A stretch of 64,000 bases of DNA from Sthenelais limicola. Taxonomy: Eukaryota > Annelida > Polychaeta > Phyllodocida > Sigalionidae. Below are positions 1 through 10,984 of this stretch, in pieces. The stretch covers positions 16,578,906 to 16,642,905 of the forward strand of contig OW804096.1 in assembly GCA_942159475.1 (NCBI GenBank), given 5' to 3'. The translations under genes were made by a program, and so were the position numbers. The notes beneath the pieces are model-generated. The model saw nothing but the letters and a program-made list of their open reading frames with translations, was not told the origin of the DNA and ran no database searches. How positions within the stretch are numbered: the first letter of the stretch is position 1; each line of letters starts with the position of its first letter.

Positions 1-172
1 GACGAAAATAAAGTTCAAAATACAGTTCAACATAACCTAACAGACTGCTAGAATCAATGCAATGCTGAATATACTCGAATTTACCTAGTATTGACCGAAT
101 TGCAGCCTAATTTAGCAGAATTTACTTAATGAGTACAGCTACCAATTGTACATTTTCTGAAAATCTGACCCA
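1..172. mobile_element. Family A inverted-repeat element, cut by window edge
   Basis: Family A is about 235-240 bp, with ends TGGGTCAGATTTTCAGAAAA and TGTACAATT, usually next to TA. Its middle reads GTTCAACCTAACCAAACAG in one direction. This copy retains the right end and runs off the window. Confidence 0.85.
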
Positions 173-286
173 TATAATGACCTTATAACTCCATGGATAT
201 ATTTAATACAGTGTCTTGAGATTTAGTGCATGTATTCATGCAAGTAAAGGCGGTAGGCATCCCAAATGGTAAAAAGCTTTAGCCAC

Positions 287-378
287 TCCCGCGAACCGGA
301 GTCGAACCAGTGACCTAAGGATTACTAGCAGTGTTACACCTCTACAGTCCTCCGCTCTACCAACTGAGCTATCACGGG
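287..378 (-). tRNA. tRNA-Tyr (anticodon GTA), with intron
   Basis: The cloverleaf starts CCCGTGATAGCTCAGTTGG and ends with a TTCGACT T-loop. The acceptor stem CCCGTGA pairs with TCGCGGG, with discriminator A. The anticodon loop CTGTAG is interrupted after position 37 by an intron of about 19 nt, as is usual for eukaryotic tRNA-Tyr. A TTTTT pol III stop follows at about 271-275. Confidence 0.95.
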
Positions 379-504
379 CTGGGCTGATGTACAATGAAAA
401 TGAGAGTGTGTAATATTGCATTAAGGTAATTATGTGATAGGTATTACAGTGAATATAGGTACTTTGTGATGTATCGAGGCAATTGTATATATGAGTGAAA
501 TCTC

Positions 505-728
505 AAGAAAATGTACAATTCGTCTTCACCCAATCCTCTCAAGTAACCCAAATTTGACACGAAAATAAAGTTCAAAGGTCAGTTCAACCTACCGAAACAG
601 ATTGCTAGAACCAATGCAATGCCGAATATATTCAAGTTTACCTAGTATTGACCAAATTGCAGCCTAATATAGCAGAATTACTAAATGTATACAGCTGCCA
701 ATTGTACATTTTCTGAAAATCTGACCCA
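505..728. mobile_element. Family A inverted-repeat element
   Basis: Left tip eroded (TCTCAAGAAAATGTACAATT); right tip intact (ATTTTCTGAAAATCTGACCCA). Confidence 0.85.
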
Positions 729-858
729 CGTAATAGACAGAGCTCCCAGCAACTCCTTTCTTGGGCTTTATTTGCTTCACAATTGGGGCTTCATTAAGTC
801 TGGCGTTCCTTATAGGGATTGTTCTGAAATGATCTATTTTGGAGCATTTAAACCTAGT

Positions 859-1095
859 TGGGTCAGATTTTCTGAAAATGTACCATTCGCCTTCACCAAT
901 CCTCTCTAATAACCCAAATTCAAGACAGAAATGAGCTTCAAAATGCAGTTTAATATAACATAACTGATACTTTAAATCAATGCGATCCCAAATATACTCA
1001 GATATACCCGGTATTTATCATTTTTCAGCCTAATTTAGGAGAATGTCCTAAATGTGTAGAGCTGCTAATTGTGCATTTTCTGAAAGTCAGACCCA
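859..1095. mobile_element. Family A inverted-repeat element, divergent copy
   Basis: Both tips are present with substitutions (TGGGTCAGATTTTCTGAAAA; CTGAAAGTCAGACCCA). Confidence 0.85.
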
Positions 1096-1344
1096 GGTAT
1101 TGTAATTATTTATTGTTAAAACATGTGTATGCTTGCACGCTACAGTCAGATTTAAATTTCAACGATACACAAATTTTGAAAAAAAATTTGCACATCCAGA
1201 CCATGATATCATCATTACAACCAAACATTGCGCAATACAATCATTAATTTTATTCTACATGTTACCTGGCGGGAAACTATACTGGAGCTATTATTTATTA
1301 GATACAATAGGACAAGTAATTTATTCTCAGTCAGAAAAATATTC

Positions 1345-1416
1345 TGGAGATGCCGGGGATTGAACCCGGGGCCTCTCACATGCAAAGCGAGCGCTCTACC
1401 GCTGAGCTACATCCCC
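1345..1416 (-). tRNA. tRNA-Ala (anticodon TGC), copy 1
   Basis: 72 nt starting GGGGATGTAGCTCAGCGG, with anticodon loop TTTGCAT, T-loop TTCAATC and acceptor end CATCTCC plus A. It has no intron. The oligo-T stop TTTTT follows within 10 nt. The sequence is identical to the gene at 7462-7533. Confidence 0.96.
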
Positions 1417-1692
1417 ATCTGTCTTCGCAACTCAATAAACGTATTAAATAATAAATTCCTAAAGATTATAAAATTGGTGATGCGCATCAGGTTTAGAATC
1501 TGGTCTTCCACCGACAGCCATGTTACAGAGCTTATAGAAATGATAAAACTAGACTAAACTAACTTATACCAGGTAGTGTAATCTGGCATAAGGCAATAGT
1601 GAGAAGGGTGTGTAAGAATATTGAATAATTGTTCAGATTATTTCAAAGTAATGTCTGTAGAACTAATGATTAACTGGTGACTTCATACTAAT

Positions 1693-1970
1693 GCAGCCAA
1701 GGTTGAGAGAGTCCCTTCAAATGCAGGGAAAACCTCTCGCCTTAAACCGCCAAAGTGCCATTATAATTCCTTTAAGACCGCAAAATGTCATTATATTCCC
1801 ATTAAGACCGCAAAATGTCATTATAATCCCATTAAGACCGCAAAATGTCATTATACTCCCATTGAAACGCCTAGTAGTACACCAGGAAAGCCATTAGCGC
1901 AGTAGGCGTCCAATCACTGACATACACTTTTCATCTGATCTGAGGATTTGGTCCTGGACTGCGTTGTATA
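1693..1970. mobile_element. Family D element with internal 30-bp repeats
   Basis: It runs from GCCAAGGTTGAGAGAGTCCC to GATCTGAGGATTTGGTCC. The interior has four units of AAGACCGCAAAATGTCATTA. Confidence 0.75.
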
Positions 1971-2020
1971 TGTGTTACTACTCCCATTTGTCACATTTGT
2001 AACTGGGGCTAGAGCTAGAG

Positions 2021-2260
2021 AGTCAGATTTTCAGAAAATGTATAATTGGCAGATCAACACATTTAGTGAATTCTGCCAAAAAAGACTGAAAAATGGGCAA
2101 TACTAGGTAGGCCTATATCTGACTATATTTAGTATTGCCTTGATTCAAACAGTCTGTTTGTTTATGTTGAACTGTATTTTGAACCTGATTTTTGTCTCAT
2201 ATTTGGATTATTTGAGAGGATTGGTGAAGGTGAATTGTACATTTTCTGGCGTCTTCACCC
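2021..2260. mobile_element. Family A inverted-repeat element with altered right tip
   Basis: Left AGTCAGATTTTCAGAAAATG; right ATTTTCTGGCGTCTTCACCC. This GGCGNCTTCACCC tip also recurs at 42500 and, weaker, at 8597. Confidence 0.8.
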
Positions 2261-2498
2261 TAGATGACTTGTTTACAGAAATGTCTCGCCCCAGTTGTCA
2301 ACCAATTAAGGCGAAATTAATAAGAAATATTTTAATCAGTCAATAGAAGATATCTAATTAGCCCCACTCGTTTCCTCTCTCATTAAACCTTGTCAAATAC
2401 TAACTCGTGACTTTGTCAGAACTAAATCATAATCATTAGTCTCTACGACCATGACTCACTGCTTTTTCAGAAAGTTTATATTTCACTATACAGTCTAG

Positions 2499-2633
2499 GC
2501 CCAAAGTTGGGAGAGTCCCTTCAAACGAAGGGAAAGCCTCTTGCCTCAAATATAATTCCATTGAAACCCCAAAATGCTCCAATCGCTGACATACCCTTCT
2601 TATCTGATCTGAGGGTTTGGACCTGGGCTGTAC
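2499..2633. mobile_element. Family D element, shortened
   Basis: GGCCCAAAGTTGGGAGAGTC through TCTGATCTGAGGGTTTGG; lacks most of the middle. Confidence 0.75.
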
Positions 2634-2764
2634 GAATGGAACCAGTAACGATGTTACACAACATATTGGGCTATTGGTTTGAAGGTTAATGAACTAAGTT
2701 ATATGATTATAATTATATTATAAAATAGGATATACATCAGTGGCAACCCAAACAACGGCTTTCC

Positions 2765-4750
2765 CAAGTAGCAAAAGTAGTTGGGTCCCAAATGGGCCCC
2801 ACTTAGGCTTGAAACTGGGCCCCATTTGGGCTGCCCAACTAGGGCCCGGCTAGATGTGTCCCTCGGCTCCATCCTGGGCCAAGTTGGGCTGCCCAACCTG
2901 GGCTCCAGTTGGGACCTGGTTGGGCCCCATTTGGGCATAAAATCAGGTATTGATAGGTGCAGGGTGGGTTCCAGTCTGGCCCTAGTTGGGCCCCATTTGG
3001 GCATAAATTTGGGATGAATGGGTGCTGGGTGGGCCCCAGTTGGGCCCCATTTGGGCTTATATTAGGTATGAATGGGTGCAGGGTGGGCTTTTAGAATAGG
3101 CCCCTACTGGGCTAAGGTTCATAAAATATTGGTACATCTTTTATTAATCTATCTTTATTTCATTGGATGTTCGTTGACATTTTTTTCTCCTTTCCTGGTA
3201 ATCCTTATCCAAGTGTGATGCAGGCACATATCAAAATCTCCTAGGGTTAAACCTGAAATAAGAAAATACAATAATTATAGATTATTACTCCAACATATTT
3301 AAGGACTGAAAGGTTAATGCATTCCTATCATTTTGATACATATTCTAGATAGATTTGGAACATTATCTTGCTTTAACATTTCATTCTGTCATTGATTGAA
3401 ACCTTTCTCCATAACATAAGCACACACAAATGAATAATTTGAGTAATAGTAGTACATTGTATATTAACATGAATGGATAAGTTTGGCTAAATGTCATATA
3501 ATTACCACTTACTAAATGGTGTTTGTACTTCCTATAAGAGCTTCCATTTCTGAGGTGATGAATTTGCATTGATTTTTCTTCTCCTGTAGTGGCAACTGAC
3601 ACAAAACCATCCAGCAAAATTCTGAAACACAAAGAATATTTCAAGTTTAAGAATGGAGATAAATGATAACATACAGCATACTTCCCTGCCTATTAGTTGT
3701 CCTGTGGTTTTAATATCTTCTTGAATGAACAAAAGGTTAATGTATGTAATAAGCAATGGCTAGACAGAATATTCAGTATGTCTGTATATGTTCCCAGCTC
3801 AGAGTAAAATGAAAGATGAAGACACCAAAGATACTGGATGCACTGACCCAGACAGTTGCCATATGGCTGTTCCATGTGGGCACATAGGGTTGTCATGGTA
3901 ACTGGTCCCTGGGGTGCAGTGTTGGGGAGGGAGAGGGCCACTGCAGGGATGTCCTGCCAGATATACAATTACTAAGTCAATGAGTGCAAGCATAAAGCTA
4001 GCTAAGAAGGACAGTCTGGGAATGTTCCACCTTAACTTGTTAAGATATTAATGTAATTCATGGGAACCTTTTCTTGTCCCAAACAATTCTATTTCATGGA
4101 CATAGCCAATTTAAATTTTAGATAATTTTACAGAATTGCTACCTTAGTGAATGTAGGAAATATTTCTTCCTAGTTTTTTAAGTAGTCAACAAAAGAAATA
4201 AAGCACCTGTATTGGGTTTATTCAAAAAGGAAATAAATATAATTGTGTACTTACATTGCTGTTGGCTGTGTGCTGGGCCTCTGCCTTTCATTGGTTGTTG
4301 AATACATGGAGATTGCATCCAAGAATGAGAGTTTTGTACACAGATATTGGACAATAATAAAAGGGTCATTCCTGAACATCTGAATACATTAAGGTCTGTT
4401 AGTTTGTGCCGAGATTATGGGGCCTTTTTTAGTTTTTGCATTAAAAAAATAGGAGTAAGCCCTAGTATGACTGAAATTTTACAATTCCCTTCCCTACAGT
4501 CAGCCTAACTCAAAACTGCTTAGGCCCCAGTGCAGGAAACAAACCTCAACCCATTCCCAGTCAGCCCAACTAACCCAACTCAGAACTGCTTGGGCACCAG
4601 CACTGGAACCCAACTCCAACCCAAGTCCAGTCAGCCCAACTCTTAACCGGTTGGGCCCCATTGCTGGAGCCCAATCACAACCCAAGCCCATCCAGCCCAA
4701 CCCAGCCCAGCTCAAAACCAGTTGGGCCCCAGTCGGCCATGCTACTAGGG
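2765..4750. mobile_element. Possible foldback-like element with GGGCCCC-rich ends
   Basis: 2765-3115 is built of TTGGGCCCCATTTGGGC words. 4497-4745 is built of related words in the opposite orientation (CAGCCCAACTC, GGTTGGGCCCCA). The inverted arrangement resembles the two foldback-like elements elsewhere in the window, but I find no clean terminal match or target duplication. The AT-rich middle (3116-4496) shows no convincing gene. A GC-richer patch at 3820-3990 is unexplained. Confidence 0.4.
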
Positions 4751-5340
4751 TTATGATTATATATATGTGTATGTTTGACATAATGTAAATAATACTAATA
4801 ATTAGTAATGGTAATTAAAATGCAAATTTGCATGATGGGAAAGTCATGATATGCGACCGTCATGGTGGTACATATAAATTCAACTTGGGGTATAATATAT
4901 TAATATGAACATGGTTCACACTCATAGTTTTTTTGTTTTTTTAATTTAGGATGTTTATACAGCAAGTCAAACAATACAGTGAAATATAATTGTGACATAG
5001 GCTCACTCACGGGTTTAATTCATATAAGAATTGCCATGGGTATTCTGCCCGCTGCTGTGTCTAGCTATTCACCAATGCTACCGCTAGTATTTTTAATACT
5101 TACTCTTTATGCTAATGAGTATAAGGGTATACATAGTGGTTATCTCCTTGATAAACCTGTTAACAGAGTCCTAGCTATAATATTCTGTATAACTACCAAA
5201 TATGCCAGTATGACAGTCAAACTGGGCTCTTTGAAACTCCCATATCAATGGGAAATGTTATCCAAGTATAAATAAAATCTTTTTAGAAAATAAAATTATT
5301 GAAATGGGGCCAGGGTTGCGTTGGTGGTAGTGGTGGTACA

Positions 5341-5552
5341 GTCTAGGCCCAAATCCTCAGATCAGATAAGAATAGTATGTCAGTGATTGGACGCCTACTT
5401 CGCCAATCGGTTTCCTGGCTTACTAGGAGTTATAATGGGAGTATAATGACATTTGGTGGTCTTAAAGGAATTATAATGGCACTTTAAATTGCGGTTTGAG
5501 GCTTTCCCTCTGTTTGAAGGGACTCTCTCATCTTTGGGCCTAGGTGGTGGGT
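5341..5552. mobile_element. Family D inverted-repeat element (CTAGGCCCAAA ends)
   Basis: The ends CTAGGCCCAAA and TTTGGGCCTAG are complementary. Related pieces lie at 1693-1970 (with a 30-bp internal unit AAGACCGCAAAATGTC repeated), 2499-2633 and 63600-63685. Confidence 0.8.
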
Positions 5553-5611
5553 AGGGGGTTATAAGATAAGACAGTCACAATGAAATAATAACAGACTCTT
5601 TAAGAATTGAG

Positions 5612-5627
5612 GGCCCTGAGGAGGGCC
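5612..5627 (-). terminator. Histone-type 3' stem-loop, copy 2, with downstream purine element
   Basis: The same 16 nt recur 25 nt after copy 1. Thirteen nt beyond the stem is TTAAAGAGTCTG, which resembles the purine-rich histone downstream element that pairs with U7 snRNA. Two tandem loops suggest a local duplication of the 3' processing signal. Confidence 0.5.
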
Positions 5628-5636
5628 ATTGGTTGT

Positions 5637-5652
5637 GGCCCTGAGGAGGGCC
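5637..5652 (-). terminator. Histone-type 3' stem-loop, copy 1
   Basis: The minus strand reads GGCCCTCCTCAGGGCC: a 6-bp stem and 4-nt loop, 52 nt after the stop codon, with 5' flank ACAAAAT and 3' flank ACAACC. Replication-dependent histone mRNAs end in GGCYCT-TTTC-AGRGCC with an A-rich flank on each side. The stem fits exactly. The loop is CCTC rather than the usual TTTC. Confidence 0.6.
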
Positions 5653-5704
5653 ATTTTGTTGTAGATCTTGCAATGCTCTTCTGCCTCTAGGTCGCGATGA
5701 GAAG

Positions 5705-6091
5705 TTAATTCTGAGGTAGCGAAACCATTTCGCTGTCATTATCATCGCCGCTGATGTCTTCCCAATCGATCTGGTGGTCAAGCCAGAGCCGGTCTTGCAG
5801 GTCATCCAACTGGTCAGCGCGTTCCTGCGCATACAACCAGAACGTATTCCGCACCCCCTCTAACGTCACCAAACGCAGACGATGCTGGTACCGGAAGTGA
5901 CGACACTGGTTCCGGACCGCGCGTTCGTACCGCCTATTCACCTCGGCGATTTGGTTGTTCATCAGGACGAGCTGCCGACAGCAGACTCTGAAGCGTTTTT
6001 CCATCTGCCGCATTTCGCTGATCAAGGCGGTGGAATCGCTGCAGGAGCGACGAGAAGATGATCGTGTTGTAGCGCGGCGAGTGGGAGCCAT
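5705..6091 (-). CDS. Intronless small basic/acidic helical protein with histone-type mRNA 3' end
   Basis: This 128-residue ORF is not recognised as a known family. The start context AAGAAATGG is strong (A at -3, G at +4). The N-terminus is serine/arginine-rich (MAPTRRATTRSSSRRSC). Residues about 20-100 look helical and amphipathic, with many Arg, Gln and Leu (EMRQMEKRFRVCC, EVNRRYERAVRNQ, WLYAQERADQLDDLQDRL). The tail is acidic (DWEDISGDDNDSE). The ORF is clearly GC-richer than its AT-rich surroundings. A TATA-like box lies about 95 nt upstream, and two identical histone-type stem-loops begin about 52 nt after the stop, with no AATAAA seen nearby. The gene sits on the same strand as Epac, probably inside its intron. 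It could be a cell-cycle-regulated chromatin protein, an orphan gene or a captured histone-cluster gene; function is unknown. Confidence 0.6.
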   Translation of the reverse strand: MAPTRRATTRSSSRRSCSDSTALISEMRQMEKRFRVCCRQLVLMNNQIAEVNRRYERAVRNQCRHFRYQHRLRLVTLEGVRNTFWLYAQERADQLDDLQDRLWLDHQIDWEDISGDDNDSEMVSLPQN

Positions 6092-6185
6092 TTCTTGATT
6101 CGCAATCGCAAAACTGGATAGGTAGGTGATGTGTTGATTGGATTAAGACCAGAAGGAGTATGCCTCCAAACAGCCCAGGTCGAGC

Positions 6186-6192
6186 TATTTAA
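6186..6192 (-). promoter_or_regulatory. TATA-like box of the small intronless gene
   Basis: The minus strand reads GGTTAAATAGCTCG about 95 nt above the ATG, predicting a start site near 6160 and a 5' leader of about 70 nt. The 150 nt above it are locally GC- and CpG-rich, unlike the flanking DNA. No CCAAT box is obvious. Confidence 0.45.
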
Positions 6193-6492
6193 CCTTAGCT
6201 ATGGATAGCGTAATTCGCTCATGTCATCGCGTCGGGCGTCGCTCTGACACCTGCGACACACGCGCTAATCACAAGTCGGTCGCCTCACCCATCACTGCCG
6301 TGCATTGATTGTTCGCTTCTAGCACCTCATAACGTTAGTTTCTCGAGTGTGAGAAGCTTGTTTCACTATAACAGGCTAAACGAGTTTGCTGAAACTGGCC
6401 TGTCATGCTAAGTGGATGAGCGTTTGTGCTCGCAGCATTGAGTTCAATTTGTCATCGAATATTTATTTGAGATTTCCACAGCTCCAAACAAA

Positions 6493-6823
6493 TATGTGAT
6501 ATGTTACAGGAAACACAGTCACAAGTCGTAAAAAATTATGTTTTCCAAACGTTTATCCACAAGCAACCTTGCTTAGAATGTTTTCATTTCTGATGTGTTT
6601 AGGAGTATATTTAACTATATTTAGCAATTTTACTGTAATGATTGACCATTAAGAAATATCCCTAACTTTTCTCATCCGTAATAAAATAAAGAACAACTTA
6701 TTAGATGTTATTAATGTTTACTATCATTAGAATCGGCTTGATCTTATCTTTTCAAATATGATGACATCTCAAAATCTATTTTTTGCAACGTGCGACTCAT
6801 TTTTCTGAAACAGATCACATATA
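6493..6823. mobile_element. Family B inverted-repeat element, old copy
   Basis: Starts TATGTGATATGTTACAGGAA and ends TTCTGAAACAGATCACATA. A second right-half fragment lies at about 7255-7435. Confidence 0.75.
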
Positions 6824-6981
6824 ATGGTAATAATACCTACGTTGGTCCGTCTTTCCAGGCCCGCTAATTGCTTAAATTACTTTCAATTACTCTCTTGTCT
6901 CAAAATAGTACAGTGCAAAGTTTTCAAGTTTTACCTATTGTTGGTGATTATATAAACGTAGTATACAGGTCCCTAGATATG

Positions 6982-7218
6982 TGGGTCAGATTTTCAGAAA
7001 ATGTATAATTGGCAGCCGTACACATTTAGTGAATTCTGCTAAAATGGGCTGCAATTTGGTCAATACTAGGTAAATTCGAGAATATTTGGCATTGCACTGA
7101 TTCTAGCAATCTGTTTGGTTAGGTTGAACTGTATTTTGAACTTTATTTTTGTCTGAAATTTTGGTTATTTGAGAGGATTGGCGAAGTTGAATTGTACATT
7201 TTCTTAAAATCTCACCCA
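6982..7218. mobile_element. Family A inverted-repeat element
   Basis: Starts TGGGTCAGATTTTCAGAAAA; ends TTTTCTTAAAATCTCACCCA. Confidence 0.9.
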
Positions 7219-7461
7219 TGTATGCTAGTTTCCTGATGTAGGCTTTTAAGAACTAGTACTAGAATTGGAAAATAAATTTCGTTTTTAATGCATAGAATAA
7301 TATAGAAATACTTATTAGATGTACTAATTAATGTATACTCATTAGAATCCGCTAAATCCCATCATTTCAAATATGATGATATCTCAAAAGCATTTTTATC
7401 GACTTGTGACATATTTCCCTGTATCAGATCATCGCTTTGATTGTTTAGATTTCAAAACAAC

Positions 7462-7533
7462 TGGAGATGCCGGGGATTGAACCCGGGGCCTCTCACATGC
7501 AAAGCGAGCGCTCTACCGCTGAGCTACATCCCC
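7462..7533 (-). tRNA. tRNA-Ala (anticodon TGC), copy 2
   Basis: Identical over 72 nt to the tRNA-Ala at 1345-1416, but the flanks are unrelated, so only the gene body is conserved. A TTTT stop follows within 10 nt. Confidence 0.96.
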
Positions 7534-8077
7534 CTGTGGGGTTACTCCATAGACAGAGGTTATGCGATTAAAGTTATTGGAAATATCATGCGAATAGATC
7601 ATACAGGTTTATTAAGCTTAAGCATGTAGTCAACATGTAGATGGTGACTTTGTATGTGAATCTCGTCGTAGATATTTCTATGGTATATCTTTTTTTGCGA
7701 GAACGAATTTGGGATTTAATTTGTCATGCATGTGTGGACACGGTCATGGTGTGAGGTTTTATCTTGATTTATTATGTATTCTTATTATTGTTTATTAGTT
7801 ATCTGTCCTTCAATGACGGTGAATAGGAGCATGAATATGCATATCTGTATATATGATTATGATTTATATTTTAATAGACACAATATATATTTTTTTTAAA
7901 TTGAGTTAAAATAGTATCTAGATGTTATACTTTTTCTAATATATTATTAGGTACAGCTGTGCTGCGAATAGTGTATTTTGCACAATGCATTCTGCTGAAT
8001 AAAAATATAAAAACAAACAATTAGGCCTTAATATATAGACACATTGTGTAGTCTACAACCGGCCGCTCTACACGTTA

Positions 8078-8427
8078 ATAGGGGATTTGCATAGCCGCCA
8101 TTCTGAATCTTGATTCGAAAGGAATTGTGGGATTTATGGTAGAGTGTAGAATCTATAGAAAACATGCCATGTTCAGCATGGGCTATTTATCAATGCTGTA
8201 TTGTCAATATCCATGTTATACATGTTTCCATGAGACAAGTCCCCATCCTTCCCATCATGCATTTGTTTTTCATAGATCATTTATACTAGCTATAATATTG
8301 GTGCAAACATTCTTGCAATTTTCGATAAACAAATGTTGCTAAATATTTGTATGTCAGATTTGAACTGAAGACATCCCAGGATGCACTGTAATAGACATGC
8401 GCAGTGGCACATGCAAATCCCCTATTC
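8078..8427. mobile_element. Family C inverted-repeat element (350 bp)
   Basis: The ends AATAGGGGATTTGCAT and ATGCAAATCCCCTATT are perfectly complementary. A second full copy is at 32106-32455 in reverse orientation and an end-less copy is at 15500-15735. Confidence 0.9.
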
Positions 8428-8459
8428 TACTAAACTAGGCTGATAAATGATATTATATC

Positions 8460-8597
8460 TGAGTATATCTATTCATTATTGCATTGCATGGTTATTTGAA
8501 TATGTTCACTTTCAGCAGTAGCTCGTTTTGGTCTTAAATCTGACTTATTTAGGAGGGGTAGCAAAGAGGAATTGTACATTTTAGTCGACTTCACCCA
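8460..8597. mobile_element. Family A inverted-repeat element, right half only
   Basis: Retains the internal GCATTGCATGG region and the right tip ATTTTAGTCGACTTCACCCA. Confidence 0.65.
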
Positions 8598-8853
8598 TAT
8601 AGTAAAAGTGAAAAATGAATTGTGTATAACGAAGACGGGAAGGATAGAAAAGGCACTGAAGGTGGATAGAAAAAAGTTAATTAGAAAGATAACAACTACA
8701 GCGTTTTTGTATCTGTATTAACTCTGATCGGCCTAAAGGAAACAATAAATATTTAAACTGACTGAAAATAAGTGTTGTGGGTATTAATCATATAATTCAT
8801 TGAATTTATGGATGAAGGAAAATATAATGAATCTCATGGGATTGAATGTAACA

Positions 8854-8973
8854 GTCAGGATGGCCGAGCGGTCTAAGGCGCCAGACTCAAGGGTTGTTCC
8901 TTGCCTGCCTGAGTGTAGGTCTGAGGCTTCTGGTCCACGAATGTGGGCGTGGGTTCGAATCCCACTTCTGACA
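8854..8973 (+). tRNA. tRNA-Leu (anticodon CAA), with intron
   Basis: A class II tRNA starting GTCAGGATGGCCGAGCGG. Exon 1 ends CCAGACTCAAG at about 8891, an intron of about 36 nt follows, and exon 2 starts TTCTGG at about 8928. The variable arm is followed by GGTTCGAATCCC and the end CTTCTGACA. Animal tRNA-Leu-CAA genes carry an intron at this place. TTTTT follows directly. It is the only tRNA here on the plus strand. Confidence 0.96.
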
Positions 8974-10620
8974 GAGTTTTTATTTAAAAGAAAGAAAGAA
9001 TTTATTTTCATAAATCACTTATAAACAGACTGACACTTCGCTCAAGACTAAGCGGTTTTCAAGGTTATCTGCTCATATCTATATAGAATACAAAATGATA
9101 TTATTGGTTGAATAAAGTATCATATATACAACTATTTTCTTTTATGAGGTGAACTATTTAAGTTTAGTGATTGGAGAGAATGCAATAGAGAAATGATGGT
9201 AAATGAACAATATTTCATATCTATAGCATTTGTACAAATCAGGAGGTGAGAGAGACGTGGGGGGGGGGGGGGGGGGGCGAGCAAGCAGACTACGATGACA
9301 GATGACTTTCTTTTATTTCAGTTTTTAATTGAATGGGGATTTGAATATTTCTAGTTCCGACTTGCAAATTATTTCAAGTTGAGGCAACTTGATATAGTGA
9401 ACTTGTATAATGTGTGTGTATAAGGGAACAACCCCTTACATCGTGCATACAAAGACTTAGCTCAAATATATACATTAAATCAAGCTAATGATCAGGGGTG
9501 AGGTATGGGAACTTAAGATTGATATATAGTATATGAACTCATCCTGATTCTATGTATATGCCAACAAAAATAGGCGTGTTTCCGATTATTTTTGCTAAAC
9601 GACTTGGCTGTAGAGCACTGCTATGTACTCAACTTTGTATTTAGGGTGACATATCGTGGGGGTTAATTCGTATACTAGTAGGCTGTAACGGCGACAGTCA
9701 CTGGTAATAATGTATGTATATCGAAATCTATGTGCAATGTTGTGATACACCTCCGCTCCCTTCAATACTGCTACCATGTAATGAGAGTAAGAACTCTCAC
9801 TTGGCGACGGTCTCTTTTTTACCTCGCTACGGCCTATGTCGTCATAGACTGGTGCACTCGTATCCAGGTGTGTTGTCCGTAACACTCCTGGTAATAACAC
9901 CCATATTATTTTAAAGATATAATAATGGATGTAGGACCCATTTTCCCCAAAATTATTCAATTGATGGTTCCAAACTAAAAACAAACATCGCCAAAGTCTT
10001 GTTTCTTATTTGAAAACACTGGCCTAGTTACATTGCTAGGTACCTGAGTTTGGGAGTACAAAATGTATATTGAAATCACTAGCATAACATATTGTTTCCT
10101 AATTCGCTAAGGTAATGGTTTCTCTCAAAACTAGTGTTATGTTGATACTCGAAGCTAAAGTAGGATTATCGCTGTCATTCATGTTCACATTATGATCGGA
10201 GTTTTAAGTTCGGACAGAAATTGTAAAAAACGATGAAAAACAATCAGGTTGATGTATTGATTACCCCTATCCACCTAATTAATCGCGCTTTTATGACAAC
10301 AATGTCTGAAAAACTTTTTTCCCAAGCCATGTGAGATCCAGACAGTTTACTTTGGCTTCGGATGAGGTTACCACGGCTTTTGTTTTTCCTGAATAATTTT
10401 TTCAAGGAAGATAGAAGGGAATCTATTCAAATATCTATAATCCGCCTTAAGCTTGAATTTGAACCGTCAGTATTTAATCAGGTAATCTTTTTTAAACCTT
10501 TACCAACATTAAGATGTGAAATTACCGCATAAGGCATGTTATTCTGCCTTTTTTTTGCCATCACATGTGTGGGGAGGGTCTATTTCTAATTAAGGCTGAG
10601 AAACCTTATTTACCTTTAAA
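8974..10620. other. Intronic DNA with no firm gene
   Basis: It contains a run of 19 G (9259-9277). The patch 9640-9900 is GC-richer and holds a possible minus-strand exon (see findings). Nothing else is recognisable. Confidence 0.6.
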
Positions 10621-10746
10621 TAACACCCCCCCCCCCCCCCGCAACAAAAGAAAACAAACAAAAAATAAAAAACAAACAAAAAAAACATGAACCACTCAGA
10701 CTATCTAAATCCCATTTTCACCCCAGATACTTTCACAAACCACATA

Positions 10747-10984
10747 TGGGTCAGATTTTCAGAAAATGTACAATTGGCAGATCAACATATTTTTTAAATT
10801 CTGCTAAATTGGACTGAAAATTCATCAAAGCTAGGTATATACGAGTGTATTTGGCATTGCATTGATTCAAATCATCTGTTTTGGTTATGTTGAACAGTAT
10901 TTTGAACCTGATTTGTGTCTTAAATGTGGACTATTTGAGAGAATTGGTGAAGGTGAATTGTACATTTTCTGAAAATCTGAGCCA
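10747..10984. mobile_element. Family A inverted-repeat element
   Basis: Both tips are present and flanked by ATA (TGGGTCAGATTTTCAGAAAA; TCTGAAAATCTGAGCCA). Confidence 0.9.

Noticed and set aside
3381..3756. Minus-strand stretch VSVATTGEEKS tested as the missing next Epac exon
   Set aside because: It does not match the YTVMSGTPEKILEHF region that must follow exon 11986-12098, and the required phase does not fit.
10626..10640. C run (and the 19-G run at 9259)
   Set aside because: Simple homopolymers; length may be unreliable in the assembly and nothing further can be read from them.
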